This document shows positions 33,648-43,806 of a DNA stretch of 64,000 bases, piece by piece. This DNA is from Aegilops tauschii subsp. strangulata (Eukaryota; Streptophyta; Magnoliopsida; Poales; Poaceae). A program made the translations under genes and the position numbers. Location of the stretch: contig NC_053037.3 of the NCBI RefSeq assembly GCF_002575655.3, positions 321,311,294-321,375,293 on the forward strand. The letters are read 5' to 3'. Below the pieces are notes generated by a model. It did no database searches. It saw only the letters and a program-made list of their open reading frames with translations, and was not told where the DNA came from. How positions within the stretch are numbered: the first letter of the stretch is position 1; each line of letters starts with the position of its first letter.

Positions 33648-35340
33648 ATGCTCGATTTGAGGAAGGACTTCATCATCTTCAACATTGTCTTCACGACCAA
33701 TGTCTTCAGCTGTGATGGGGTCAACAACTAGCACTTATTCATTTTCAGGAGCCTCTGTGAATGCAGGCTCGTGGATCACAAGTGGACGCTCTTGGTTGGT
33801 GGAGGCAGGACGAGCAACTGAAATGGGCTCGACAACAAGAGGCTCAGAGGCCGCAACACGCTCTTTCTTTGAAGACTTCTTCAATTTCTTCTTTGATGGT
33901 GGATCATCAGAAGCATTCCTATGCTTGCGCTTCTTGGCTTCGGCTTCAGCTGCCCTTGTCTTCTTCAGTTTTGAAGCTACTGTGGGGACGTTAGGCTTCG
34001 AGACTGTCATGCTGGCAGGGAAGACAATGCGAGGTGCTTCCTGCCTTGATGCTTCAGCTTGGGCCATAGGAGGCTTCTTCTTCTGTTTGGCAACCAACTT
34101 GGGGTCAATGCCAGGATGCCCAAGAGCCTTTAGCTTCACCACGTTTCTTGTGAAACTGTTCTTTGAGCTCATGCAGCGTTTCCTTGAAGCTTTGTACATC
34201 AGCCACGCTGAGCTTGGCCATGTTCTTCTTAAAGTGAGCCTTTTCATAATCAATTTTGTTCTTCAGCTCAACAATCTTCTGGGCCAAGGCCAACTCATTA
34301 GCAATGGCTCCGTGGAAGGTGACGCTGATGTCAACTGGCAGCTAAAGATCATCAATGCTGAGGCTGGGATTTTCAAACCACTCGTCAAGGAAGTTATTCG
34401 AAATATCCACGTCAAAGAGGGGCGGATCGTTGAAGATCTCCGCCTCTTGCTTGGTCTTGATCAGTAGCTCAAGGGCATCATCACCAAGATCTTCGTCGCT
34501 TGATAGATCAATGGTTTCATCTTCGTTCCGCAGAACGGCAGCTGGAGTAAGTTCATGCCCAGAAATCTTCATGGGCTTCTTCTTCTTGAGCTTCTCCGTC
34601 TTCTTGGAGACAGGAGAAAGATCTTCAGGTTGCACACTGAGTTCAGGAGGTGCAGTTGCCAATGGCTTCACATGCGAAGCTTTTGGAGTGACAGAGGGCT
34701 TTGAAGCCTTTGATTTCTTCTGCTTCTGCGGCTTAGGTGGAGCTGGCGCTTCATCAAAATCTGCGTCATCAGCTGATTGCTCCACGGTGGCCCTCTGTGC
34801 GGCGATATGAGAGAGAAGGCCATCAAAGTTGGCGAAGAGGCCGATGACATTGGGATTGGCATCGCGTGTGCCATTAGCCCTTGGAGCAGATGGGCCAGGG
34901 TTGAAGTTGAGGCCCAGATCCTTCTTGTTCTTCACAGCAGAATCTCTTGCAAACTGATAATTGCGCTTGAAGAGATTGTCATCACGACACCACAACATAG
35001 ATGATGGGTTGGCATCTTCTGGCTTTGGTCCTCGGACCATACATGGGTAGAAGCCTTGAGCAATGGCTTCAGACTTGGACTTGGGCTGCAGATTTCTGTA
35101 TAGAATATCTCCCCATGGGCGCTTGATTGCGTTCTTTTCAGCATATTCAGCAGTCACAAATCTGTATTTGAACCATTCTTTTGCCCAATATCTACTAATC
35201 CATTGGATTCGGGTCTTGCGCTGATTGTAATTCTCTTCAGGATCTGTCTTGTACATTTCAAAGAGATCTGGGGGCAAGTCCTTGGCTGTATCCCCACGGC
35301 GCTACCTGCCGCCCTTTCTAGCAGATTTTTCAGATGCCAT
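33648..35340 (-). pseudogene. Third ORF of element C, downstream of pol, basic nuclear-type protein, broken
   Basis: SIRE-lineage elements carry an ORF after pol, often labelled env-like. Here it starts at ATG 35340 (MASEKSARKGG). The N-terminal third (about 35280-34900) has DLFEMYKTDPE, RIQWISRYWAKEWFKYRF and YRNLQPKSKSEAIAQGFYPC. The middle is acidic and Lys/Pro-rich. A coiled-coil-like segment (ALAQKIVELKNKIDYEK) lies at about 34290-34160. The C-terminal part is strongly basic (KKRKHR, KKKLKKSSKK), resembling nuclear localisation signals. I see no signal peptide or transmembrane helix, which argues against a classical envelope. In-frame TAG at 35302 and 34342, TAA at 33735 and a frameshift near 34140 inactivate it. 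XY truncates it at 33648. Function unknown. Confidence 0.75.
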
Positions 35341-35350
35341 AATACTCAGA

Positions 35351-35816
35351 CTGAAAGGCTTCAATACACTGAATGGCTTCCTTTTGCTGGTCAGATAGGA
35401 ACTGGCTTCAGGAGAATTGATGTGATGCTATAAGAACTCTGCAAATGCATGCAGACTATGAGAACCAAGGGATTCTCCCACGGACATGTACCTGTGACAG
35501 CATTAGAGGTTCGAGGGAAGGGGAAGTGGTCATATGCATTCTCAGAAGATTTTGAAGACAAATCAGTTTGAAGACATTGACCTCATAGCGCGAAGACATT
35601 CACTTATTTGATGAGAGTTGGTTCCAGATTTGTACGAATCCAAGAATAAGTACAAGTGAGGAATCTAACTAGTTGTGAAGCATAAGTGAATATACTTAGC
35701 AAGATATGAGATGCAAAAAAGAAGATAGATCCAGATTTGGAAGTTTAGAAACCACTTTTGGTTGAAGTGGATGGATCTGATGGATCAAAAGGCAGAAAAA
35801 AATAAGTTTTAATTAC
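35351..35816 (-). other. Candidate intron upstream of the third ORF of C
   Basis: On the minus strand CAAGG|GTAATT at 35816 is a good 5' splice site. TTGAAGCCTTTCAG ending at 35351 is a good 3' splice site, 11 bp before the ATG at 35340. Between them the sequence is AT-rich. This would join a GC-rich leader to the third ORF. Confidence 0.4.
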
Positions 35817-36065
35817 CCTTGACGAACTGCTAGACGAGGCGAAGAGGGAGGCCGAGCAGTTCAATCTCCCGTGCCCTAACTTGGCGGCGGAAGACACCTA
35901 TGGCGGCGGCGAAGAGGACGAGGTCCGCGGTCGGCGTGAGGACGACGTCAAAGAAGTCGTGGCAGCTAAGCGCTTCGTCTCCGGCGTCGCGTGAGCTAGC
36001 GGGGGCGCTAGGGTTTGTGCGAGGTGGCGAGGTGGAATAGGAGATTGTGACCGCGGTGAGTTGTG

Positions 36066-36073
36066 TATTTATA
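36066..36073 (-). promoter_or_regulatory. Internal TATA box candidate for the third ORF of C
   Basis: TATAAATA on the minus strand within CCTTATAAATACAC. It is followed by a GC-rich leader (36060-35820) containing AAACCCTAGCGC, typical of plant gene 5' regions and unlike the AT-rich sequence on either side. Confidence 0.45.
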
Positions 36074-36089
36074 AGGAAAGGGACAGCAC

Positions 36090-36784
36090 AGTGTAATTAC
36101 GCAGGTGCCCCTAGCGATTCACATCTGAAGGACACATGGCGTGCATGCAACTCGTTGGAAGTTGTTGCATGTTCCCACGCATGCCTGAATTGTCGGGTGG
36201 TCGTTCCGGATTCTCCGGGTTTCAGGCAATAAGGATATAGCATTAAAACAAATTCAACTTTTGTCTCTGTGTCTTCTGCCGACAAGGACTCAGAGAAGAC
36301 AATCGACAGATTCAATAGAATGCATATGATTTAGATAGATAGAATCTGAGGTGGAAGCATAGAGGGGGTTAGGGTCCGATCACATTCACTTAGATCAAAA
36401 GATTCAAACATGAAGACATAGCTATAAGTGAATGCTGTAGAGGATAGAACACAAATACATGTATATATCAGTATAAGACCAAATCAACATTGTGAAGATA
36501 AACATGAAGTCAATTCAATGTTGAAGACAAACCAAATGCGAAATCTTTGCAATTGTAATGCCAATTGAAACACTTCAAGCAAGAATTTGGTGGTGGCGTT
36601 ACCCACCGTATAGGAAGTATTAGACCCAGACACGGTGCACAATTATTGTGGCGCTCCAAAGTCAAATTCCGCATTAATGTATTCACACTTAGAGTGTATG
36701 TCTTCATTTATTGAAGATATACTTTACTTCATGTGTTGCACATCTAAGTCATCAACATGCATAAGCGTTAGGATGTGTGTCCAA
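36090..36784 (-). other. Non-coding spacer of C between pol and the third-ORF promoter
   Basis: AT-rich, no open frame with recognisable motifs on either strand. It begins directly after the pol stop at 36785. Confidence 0.6.
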
Positions 36785-39234
36785 TCACAGGACATTCGAG
36801 GATTCTAAGATATTTAGCTCACACCGCAACTTGCAAATCCTTTTCTCATCCAAGGGCTTTGTGAAGATATCAGCCAATTGCTCTTCAGTGTTGACGTGAA
36901 TGATATCAATATCTTCCTTCATGACATGATCTCTGAGAAAGTGATGACGGATCTGAATGTGCTTTGTCTTTGAGTGCTGAACTAGGTTGTTGGCAATCTT
37001 GATGGCACTTTCATTGTTGCAGTATAGTGGCACTTGGTTCAGATGGATGCCATAGTCTTCGAGAGTTTGCTTCATCCATAGAAGCTGGGCGCAGCAAGAT
37101 CCAGCAGCAATGTATTCAGATTCAGCAGTGGAGAGAGACACAGAGTTCTGCTTCTTTGAAGACCAACAGACAAGAGATCGTCCAAGAAGGTGACATGTGC
37201 CTGATGTGGACTTGTGATCAACCTTGTCACCAGCATAATCAGCATCTGAGAAACCAACTAGATCAAACTCTGAGCCCTTTGGATACCATAATCCTAGTGT
37301 TGGGGTGTAAGCCAAATATCGAAGAATTCGCTTCACAGCTAAGTGATGCGATTCCTTTGGTGCCGCTTGGAATTGGGCACACATGCAAACGCTAAGCATG
37401 ATATCTAGCCTAGATGCACATAAATAGAGTAAAGAACCAATCATGGAGCGGTATACCTTTTGATCGAACTCTTTACCATTGTCGTCGGGACCCAATTGAC
37501 CTTTGGTTGGCATTGGCGTCGTGTACCCTTTGCAGTCTTGCATTCCAAACTTCTTCAGGAAATCTTTGAGGTATTTCTCTTGAGATATGAAGATGTCGTT
37601 GCTCTGCTGACAGATTTGAAGACCAAGGAAGAACTTCAGCTCACCCATCATGGACATCTGATATTGCTCTTGCATCATGTGCCCAAACTCATCACTGTAT
37701 CTTTTGTCAGTGCAGCCGAAGATAATGTCATCCACATAGATCTGGCACACAAATAGTTCACCATCGTATATCTTCGTGAAGAGAGTGGGATCCAGGGAAC
37801 CAGGTTTGAAGCCTTTGCTCTTCAGGAAGTCTTTGAGTGTGTCATACCAAGCACGAGGGGCTTGTTTGAGGCCATACAGTGCCTTGTTGAGCTTGTATAC
37901 CATATCAGGATGTTTTGGATCTTCAAAGCTAGGTGGTTGTGCAACATACACTTCTTCTTCAATCTCGCCGTTGAGAAAGGCACTCTTCACACCCATTTGG
38001 TACAGGAGGATATTGTGATGGTTGGCATAGGCTAGTAGTATGCGAATGGCTTCAAGCCTAGCCACCGGAGCAAATGTTTCATCAAAGTCAATCCCTTCAA
38101 CTTGAGTGTATCCTTGAGCAACGAGACGAGCCTTGTTTCTGACAACTTGACCATGCTCATCTTGTTTGTTGCGATAGATCCATTTGGTGCCTATGATATT
38201 GTGCTTGCGAGGATCAGGACGCTTGACCAATTCCCACACATTGTTCAGCTCAAACTGTTGAAGCTCTTCTTGCATATCTTGAATCCATTTAGGTTCCATG
38301 AAGGCTTTAGCAACTTTCTTGGGTTCAGATATAGAGAAAAATGCAAAGTGCCCACAGAAAGTTGCTAGCTGTGTTGCTCTTGAACGAGTGAGTGGACCAG
38401 GTGCATTGATGCTATAAATTATCTTCTCAATCTGTACTTCATTTGCAACACGAGGATGAACTGGATGAAGATTTTGCCCTTGCTGACCATTGTCTTCTTC
38501 TTCAGCATTGGCTTCAGGCTGAGCAGTGTCTTCAGGTTGATTAGGCACAGAAATGATAAGTTCCTCTTCAGCCTGTGCCTCTGAAGGTATGATTTCTCCA
38601 GTACCCATAAGCTTAATCGATTCACTAGGAGGGACTTCATCTAGCACATTTGGCAGGTGCTCTCTTTGCGAGCCGTTAGTCTCATCGAACCGCACATCCA
38701 TAGTTTCAACCACTTTATAGTGAAAGAGGTTGAAAACTCTGTAGGAGTGCGAATCCTTTCCGTAAGCAAGCATAAAACCTTCATGTGCTTTCGGTGCAAA
38801 TTTTGAAGTGTGATGTGGATCTTTGATCCAGCACCTGGCACCAAATACTCTGAAGTAACTGACGTTTGGCTTCTTACCAGTTAGGAGCTCATAAGATGTC
38901 TTCTTTAGAAGCTTGTGAAGATAAAAACGGTTGATGATGTGGCATGCAGTATCAATAGCTTCAGGCCAGAACTTCCTTGGAGTCTTGTATTCATCAAGCA
39001 TCGTCTGAGCCATCTTAATGAGTGTTATGTTCTTGCGCTCCACGATGCCATTCTGCTGAGGTGTGTATGGAGCTAAGAATTCATGAGTGATGCCCAATGT
39101 ATCAAGATAAGTGTCGAGGCCGGTGTTTTTTAACTCAGTGACGTTGTCACTTCTAATGTGCTTGATCTTGATGCCATATAGTTAGTCATGGCACAATTGG
39201 CGAATCGTCTGAAGACATCCTGCACTTCATTCTT
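36785..39234 (-). pseudogene. pol: Pol of element C, 3' part: integrase C-terminal half, RT, RNase H
   Basis: Minus-strand coding in the copia order. Integrase second Asp lies in RSDNVTEL (about 39150) and Glu in GIVERKN (about 39040), followed by the [19 protein letters not shown] block. RT runs about 38290-37500 with [32 protein letters not shown] and [10 protein letters not shown] (YVDD about 37727-37742). RNase H has [23 protein letters not shown] and a terminal [10 protein letters not shown] (about 37230-36840). The stop at 36785 is natural. From 39097 downstream the frame is fully open for 770 codons. Upstream, two extra bases near 39180 break integrase, and D is inserted at 39240. RT catalytic residues are intact. 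Confidence 0.92.
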
Positions 39235-39239
39235 GTAAA

Positions 39240-40128
39240 TGTCGGATTTCGGGTTCCGGCGAAACCCTTGAGGTTCGAACACTGGGGTGCGCACGAAGAT
39301 CTCTCCTCTCCCAAGCTCGCACCCTCCATGATCTCACGGACTAGCTCGCCGAACCCAAAGAACACGAAGACACAAGATTTATACTAGTTCGGGTCACCGT
39401 TGTGGTGTAATACCCTACTCTAGTGTGGTGGTGGTGGATTGCCTCTCGGGCTGAGGATGAACAATACAAGGGAAGAACAACCTCCTGAGGAGAGGTGTTC
39501 TCGTGCTTGGTGAGCTAGTGTGCGGGTGAGGATTTCTGAAGATGAGTTGCCTCCTACGGTGATGACTAGTCATATTTATAGAGGCCCTGGTCCTCTTCCC
39601 AAACATTGAGTGGGAAGGGATCCCACAACGGCCAAGTTTGAAGGGGGACAGCTAGTACAGCTTATCCTGACAAAATTAGTCTTCGTCTGCCAAAGGCTCT
39701 GGTGGTGACGCTGTCTTGGACTCCACGATGACCTCCGTCCTGCCGTCCTACTAGTCTTGGTCTCGTTGCACCGATAGGGAAACCTTTGCCTGATGCCTCG
39801 GTACTCTTCGCCTGCACTTGCCTCCTTAGCACCATAGAGGAAACGAGGACACTGTGCGCGCTGGCGCCCGCATGGCTTGGTCGTCATGGCTTACGTCACG
39901 GGAAACCTCGCGAGGTACCCCCTTGCCTTGATCTCTCCGCCCCTCACGAGCCAGCCTGGTGAGGCCGCTCTTGAGCAGGTCTTGTGTCGTCCGCCTAGCG
40001 AGGCTTGGCCCCTCGCGAGGGTCTTGAGTGCTTGTTGGTGAAGATGGGCCGTACGGGCCCGCTTGTGGAGCCACGTCGTGGGCTGCAGGCAGGCAATTCT
40101 GGGGACCCCCGTTCCCAGAACGCCGACA
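39240..40128 (-). repeat. 3' LTR of element D (complete, 889 bp)
   Basis: On the minus strand TGTCGGCGTTCTGGG to AAATCCGACA. The LTR promoter TATAAATA is at 39573-39580 (minus). The adjoining purine-rich cttgggcccgggggctac (complement of 40129-40146) is the PPT. Its R-U5 part matches the XY LTR pieces. Confidence 0.88.
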
Positions 40129-40371
40129 GTAGCCCCCGGGCCCAAGGCGCGCTCGGACTTGGCTTTGAGGCGAAGCCAAAGGGCAAGTGCGGAGCGCCGC
40201 GGGCCCCAACAGCCTGCGGCCTTGGTCGACGCGTGGTGGTTGATTGGACGTGGGTGTCTCCGCTTCCCCACGCTGCCTCGGCAACTGCCCGAGTTGACGA
40301 GTCCCTGCTGCATGCAAAAAGGGTTATCATTACCTGCGATCGTGGGGGCCCACGGTTGGCCTCCCTTGGGT

Positions 40372-40379
40372 TATAAATA
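40372..40379 (+). promoter_or_regulatory. TATA box of the antisense ORF of D
   Basis: TATAAATA in ggttataaataaggaggcgg, on the strand opposite to gag-pol, 92 bp upstream of the ATG at 40464. The site faces inward from the 3' LTR. Confidence 0.6.
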
Positions 40380-40463
40380 AGGAGGCGGGCAGAGCCCCCG
40401 TCATCCATCTCTTCCTGTTCCGCTCGCTTATCCTCCCTGGCTCCATTGCTAGCAGCGGCATCC

Positions 40464-41324
40464 ATGGCGCCTATTCGGAGGTTTTCGGCCACAGAGAAAG
40501 GAAAAGCTCCCCGTGACGAGCTCGGGCCGCTTCCACAAAAGAAGAGGCCGAGCCACCGCCGCGACGTGGTCCTGAGGCCGAAGGTGACCAGGCCTTGGTA
40601 CGAGAGACCTCCTCCCGGGTACCCGCTGCCTTTGTATGCCCAAGCTGAGGGCTCCGGAGGAAGAGGCGACGAGCGCCGCCACCCACGCTGGGGCCGCAGC
40701 CGCCGCGCTGGGGCGACGCACACTGTCGCCCAAGGAATCCACGCCACGGACTCCTCGCGTGAGCTCGTGGTGCGGGCGGCGATGCCTCCGCGCACTTGGA
40801 TCCGCTTCCCTCAGTTCTTCTCCGCTGAGATGCTGTCGAGGGGCCCTCTGGAGCTGTGGCCGCGGCACGCCGACTGCAACGCCCTGGCGACCGGAGCGGA
40901 AGTTGAAGTCGTCTCCTCGGGCATGATCTTCATGACTCGAGGCCGGGGCGAGGTCGCCCGAATTTGCCGTGCAGAAGGTGCCCTTGCGATCCACTTCTAG
41001 TACGACGGCGCCTCCACAATGTTCTTCAAGGTCTTCGACGCGGAAGGCCGCCCCTTGGAGTGCTGCCCCGGGCGAGGCCGTCAGGACCGCCCCGCCATCG
41101 GTTTTTCCAGCAGTGGCAGCAACGTTTGGGAGTCCAGCGACTCTCCCGAGCTCTACGAGACTCCGGAGACAAGCGACGACAGCTATGTGCCCCCGAGCTT
41201 TCGCGCGCCCGGAGCAAGGCTACAGCGTCCGGCCGACGCCGTCGCTAATCTGGATGGGATTGGCGCCGGCCTCCCGTGGTCCACTGTAGATGATGGCGTC
41301 GGCCGCGCTGGTGCATGTAGATAG
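40464..41324 (+). pseudogene. Antisense extra ORF of element D with B3-like domain, one stop
   Basis: Starts in good context (catccATGGcg) with MAPIRRFSATEKGKAP, which resembles the start of the XY antisense ORF. Residues 20-110 are basic and low-complexity. From about 40790 a B3-like pattern appears: RFPQFFSAEML, GPLELWPRHADC, GMIFMTRGRGEVARICRAEG, then YDGASTMFFKVFDAEGRPLE after the stop. This resembles the end of plant REM-type B3 DNA-binding domains (a GD-lvF-yDG-F-v-iFd pattern). A TAG at 40998-41000 splits the domain. The tail (to 41324) is acidic, Ser/Pro-rich (SSDSPELYETPETSDDS). ATG 40446 six codons upstream is an alternative start. If expressed, the product would be a small DNA-binding or regulatory protein encoded antisense to gag-pol. 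B3 assignment is from pattern only. Confidence 0.62.
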
Positions 41325-42539
41325 GGCTCCTTGAATTTCCTTTCTTTTGTTCCCTACTAGGAATCGAAAATAGCCACGCGGGGGTGCGTAAAGGGCCTGT
41401 AATGTCTTTGGTCGATATCATCCTTATTATGAAATTGTGCGGGTGCGTGTCCTATTTCAGCTCAGTCTCCCCTTTCTATCCTCGCGACGGCTTGGTGCTC
41501 TACGCTGACAGGTCCCGGTCCTCTGGCAGGCTGCAGCCGTCGCTGGTATGCCAGGTCGCGATGCCGTGGTCAAGGCCAGGAGGTGAGCGGCCCGAGGTCC
41601 AGTAAGAGCTCCTGAGTCACGATGCTTAGGAGGTCCCCTTTAGCGTGCAAGTGGCCACCGAAGGTAAGAAAGGGAGGCGACGTTGCCGCAACAGAGCTGC
41701 AGCAAGTGAGGATCCCGTGTCATAGTGGTGGGTGGATTCCGAGCGCGAACTTATCTTGGTAGTCTGGAGTAGTTTCCTTTTGTTGCGCCAACTCGTGCGT
41801 GGCGGTCGTGGCGTAGCTAGGTTAGGGCCGTGCGTGCTTCCCCCTCTTCCTCATGCTCTCCTTAGTGCTCTACGTCCTCAGGTCCCGGGCCTCGAGCGAG
41901 CTCAGCCGCCACTGGTATGCCAGGTCACGATGTCGTGGTCAAGGCCAGGGGGTGAGGGCCGGAGAGCCAGTAGGAGCTCGTGAGTCGCGATGCTCAGGAG
42001 CCCCCCTTTTAACGCGCAAGCGAATCACATGAGAGAAGAGGGAGCCCGCGGTACCGCCCCCTGTTGTCCTCGGGAGCTTCCTGCAAGTCAACACGAGGAG
42101 AGGCGTAGATTTCCATTATGAGTGCCGGCCGGCCACTGGTCGCTCCGTAAGGGATTGAAGGCACTGAGGGCCTGGTGAGGTGACGCGCGCGGGGCGTGCA
42201 GCGGGCCAGAGCTCGACCGCTCAGATTTTTCGACATTGCAAGGACGGACCCATGCACAAGCATCGTGCCGGCGTGAGCAGCTCCCGTGGTAGGTGTCAGT
42301 CAAGCAAGTGTCAGCCATAGATAGATCATGCATGGAAAGAGAACTGACTTAGGTAAATGCACGAGCGATAGATGCCACCGGGTCGGACCCGAGCGGCTTG
42401 GGGATGGTGCAGCCCTTGGGGCGCCCCCAGCAAAGTAAGCGAAAGACATAAAAGGATACGTGCCGCAGGGACGGGCCCACGCGGCCTGGGAATGATGCAG
42501 CCCGAGGGGCGCTCCCAGCTAAATGAACTTGGAAAATGT
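41325..42539 (+). repeat. Spacer of D with internal degenerate repeats
   Basis: No convincing gene. Two direct repeats of about 145 bp lie at 41499-41641 and 41867-42009 (shared ctggtatgccaggtc, cgtggtcaaggccagg, cgatgct). A second pair of about 67 bp lies at 42373-42438 and 42462-42528 (gatggtgcagccc / gatgatgcagccc, ggggcgc). Confidence 0.6.
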
Positions 42540-43050
42540 CACCTGGTTCCGTTGTAGGAGGGGTGTTGGGGCAGCTGAAGATGCGTGGTGCAGGGGTTGC
42601 TCCTCATGAGCCACCGGGATCCTGAGCCTCGGGAGGCCCTGGGGGTCCAGGTGGTTCCTTGAGGACCGTCTCCATCTCCGCCAGGACTGCGTGGTGCCTG
42701 GCCTCCTGAGCCACCAGGATGCTCTGCAAGCATCGCTGGAAGGCGGACGCCATGCTCGGCAGGCCAAAAGGCATGCGAACATAGCTGTGAGGTGGGCCCT
42801 AGCAGCGTCCCACGCGCGAAGGCCAGAAGGGCTCCTGAGATGCGGCCCTGTTGAGCCTTGAGACATCGATGCAGACGCGCAGCCCGGCATCCTCGCCTGG
42901 ATGGGGAGTTGCGCCCGGTGAGCGGCGGTCGCCGCGCATGGCTCTCGCGTCTTGCAGTTCCTGAGTGGTCTTGGCAATGAATTCCTGAGCGTTGGGCGCT
43001 CCTTGCCCCTTGTCCTCTTGAGGGAGACGTGCCGTGAAGCACGCCTCCAA
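42540..43050 (-). pseudogene. pol: RT remnant of element D, palm deleted
   Basis: Minus-strand frame continuous with protease. GLRVCIDVSRLNRAASQEPF (about 42880-42820) is the RT fingers motif of gypsy elements. It jumps within a few codons to YVRMPFGLPSMASAFQRCLQ (about 42780-42720), so the segment with the first catalytic Asp is absent. After that no RT homology, no YVDD, RNase H or integrase can be seen. This copy cannot make a reverse transcriptase. Confidence 0.78.
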
Positions 43051-43806
43051 GTGGTGCCCGAGCGCCTCCCTCGTGACGTTGGCAAGGTCTGAGGCCCTCC
43101 ATAAGAGAGCCCCCGAGCCCTGCCCGAGGAGAGCGCCAGGCGCGCCTTCCTATGCGAGGGAGGGAGCCGCCCCAGGCGCGGGCGCTGATCCTGACGAGGT
43201 ACCACTTGTGGTGCCACTCTCCTGAGGTCCGGCACGGAGTATCTGCTTCTTCTTCTTGGGGACGACATCAGGAGGGTACTGAGCTGCATTGTTGTCGGGG
43301 TCTTCGATTGACACTACTTGGATGGCGCGCTCAAGGGAGCACACCGCATCTCTTTCCTCGCAGGGGACTGTGATGATCCCGCTTCTTCCTGGCATCTTGA
43401 GGACGTTGTTGCCGTGGTGCGTCACCGCCATGTACTTGGCCAGGGCCAGGTACCCGAGGATGGCATTGTATGGCAGACGGATGTGAGCGACGTCAAAGTC
43501 GATGAGCTCGGTGCGGTAGTTGTTGCGTTCTCCGAAGGTGACTGGAAGGCGGACCTGCCCTATCGGTGTGGTGGAGCCGTCAGTCACTCCTGAGAAGGGC
43601 TTGGTAGGCTGAAGCTGATCGTATGGCACTTGAAGGCTGTCGAACGTCTCGACGGACAGGACGTTGAGCCCTCCGCCGCCGTCGATGAGGGTCTTGGTGA
43701 CTTGTACGTTGCAGATGACGGGTGAACAAAGCATCGGGAGAGCACCAGCGGTTGCCACGCACTTGAGCTGATCTGCCGAACTGGAGGTGATGGCGCACTG
43801 GACCAC
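43051..43806 (-). pseudogene. pol: Protease region of element D
   Basis: Retroviral-type aspartic protease: LIDGGGGLNVLSVETFD near 43690-43640, followed by YNAILGYLALAKYMAV. The active site reads D-G-G, a usual variant in Tat-lineage elements. It overlaps the out-of-frame end of gag, showing a frameshift near 43810. A TAG at 43150-43152 separates it from the RT remnant in the same frame. The C-terminal linker is Ala/Pro/Ser-rich. Confidence 0.8.

Noticed and set aside
35820..36240. A 3' LTR of element C between pol and the third ORF
   Set aside because: No match to 61244-62577 and no TG...CA borders. The sequence reads as promoter and leader of the third ORF.
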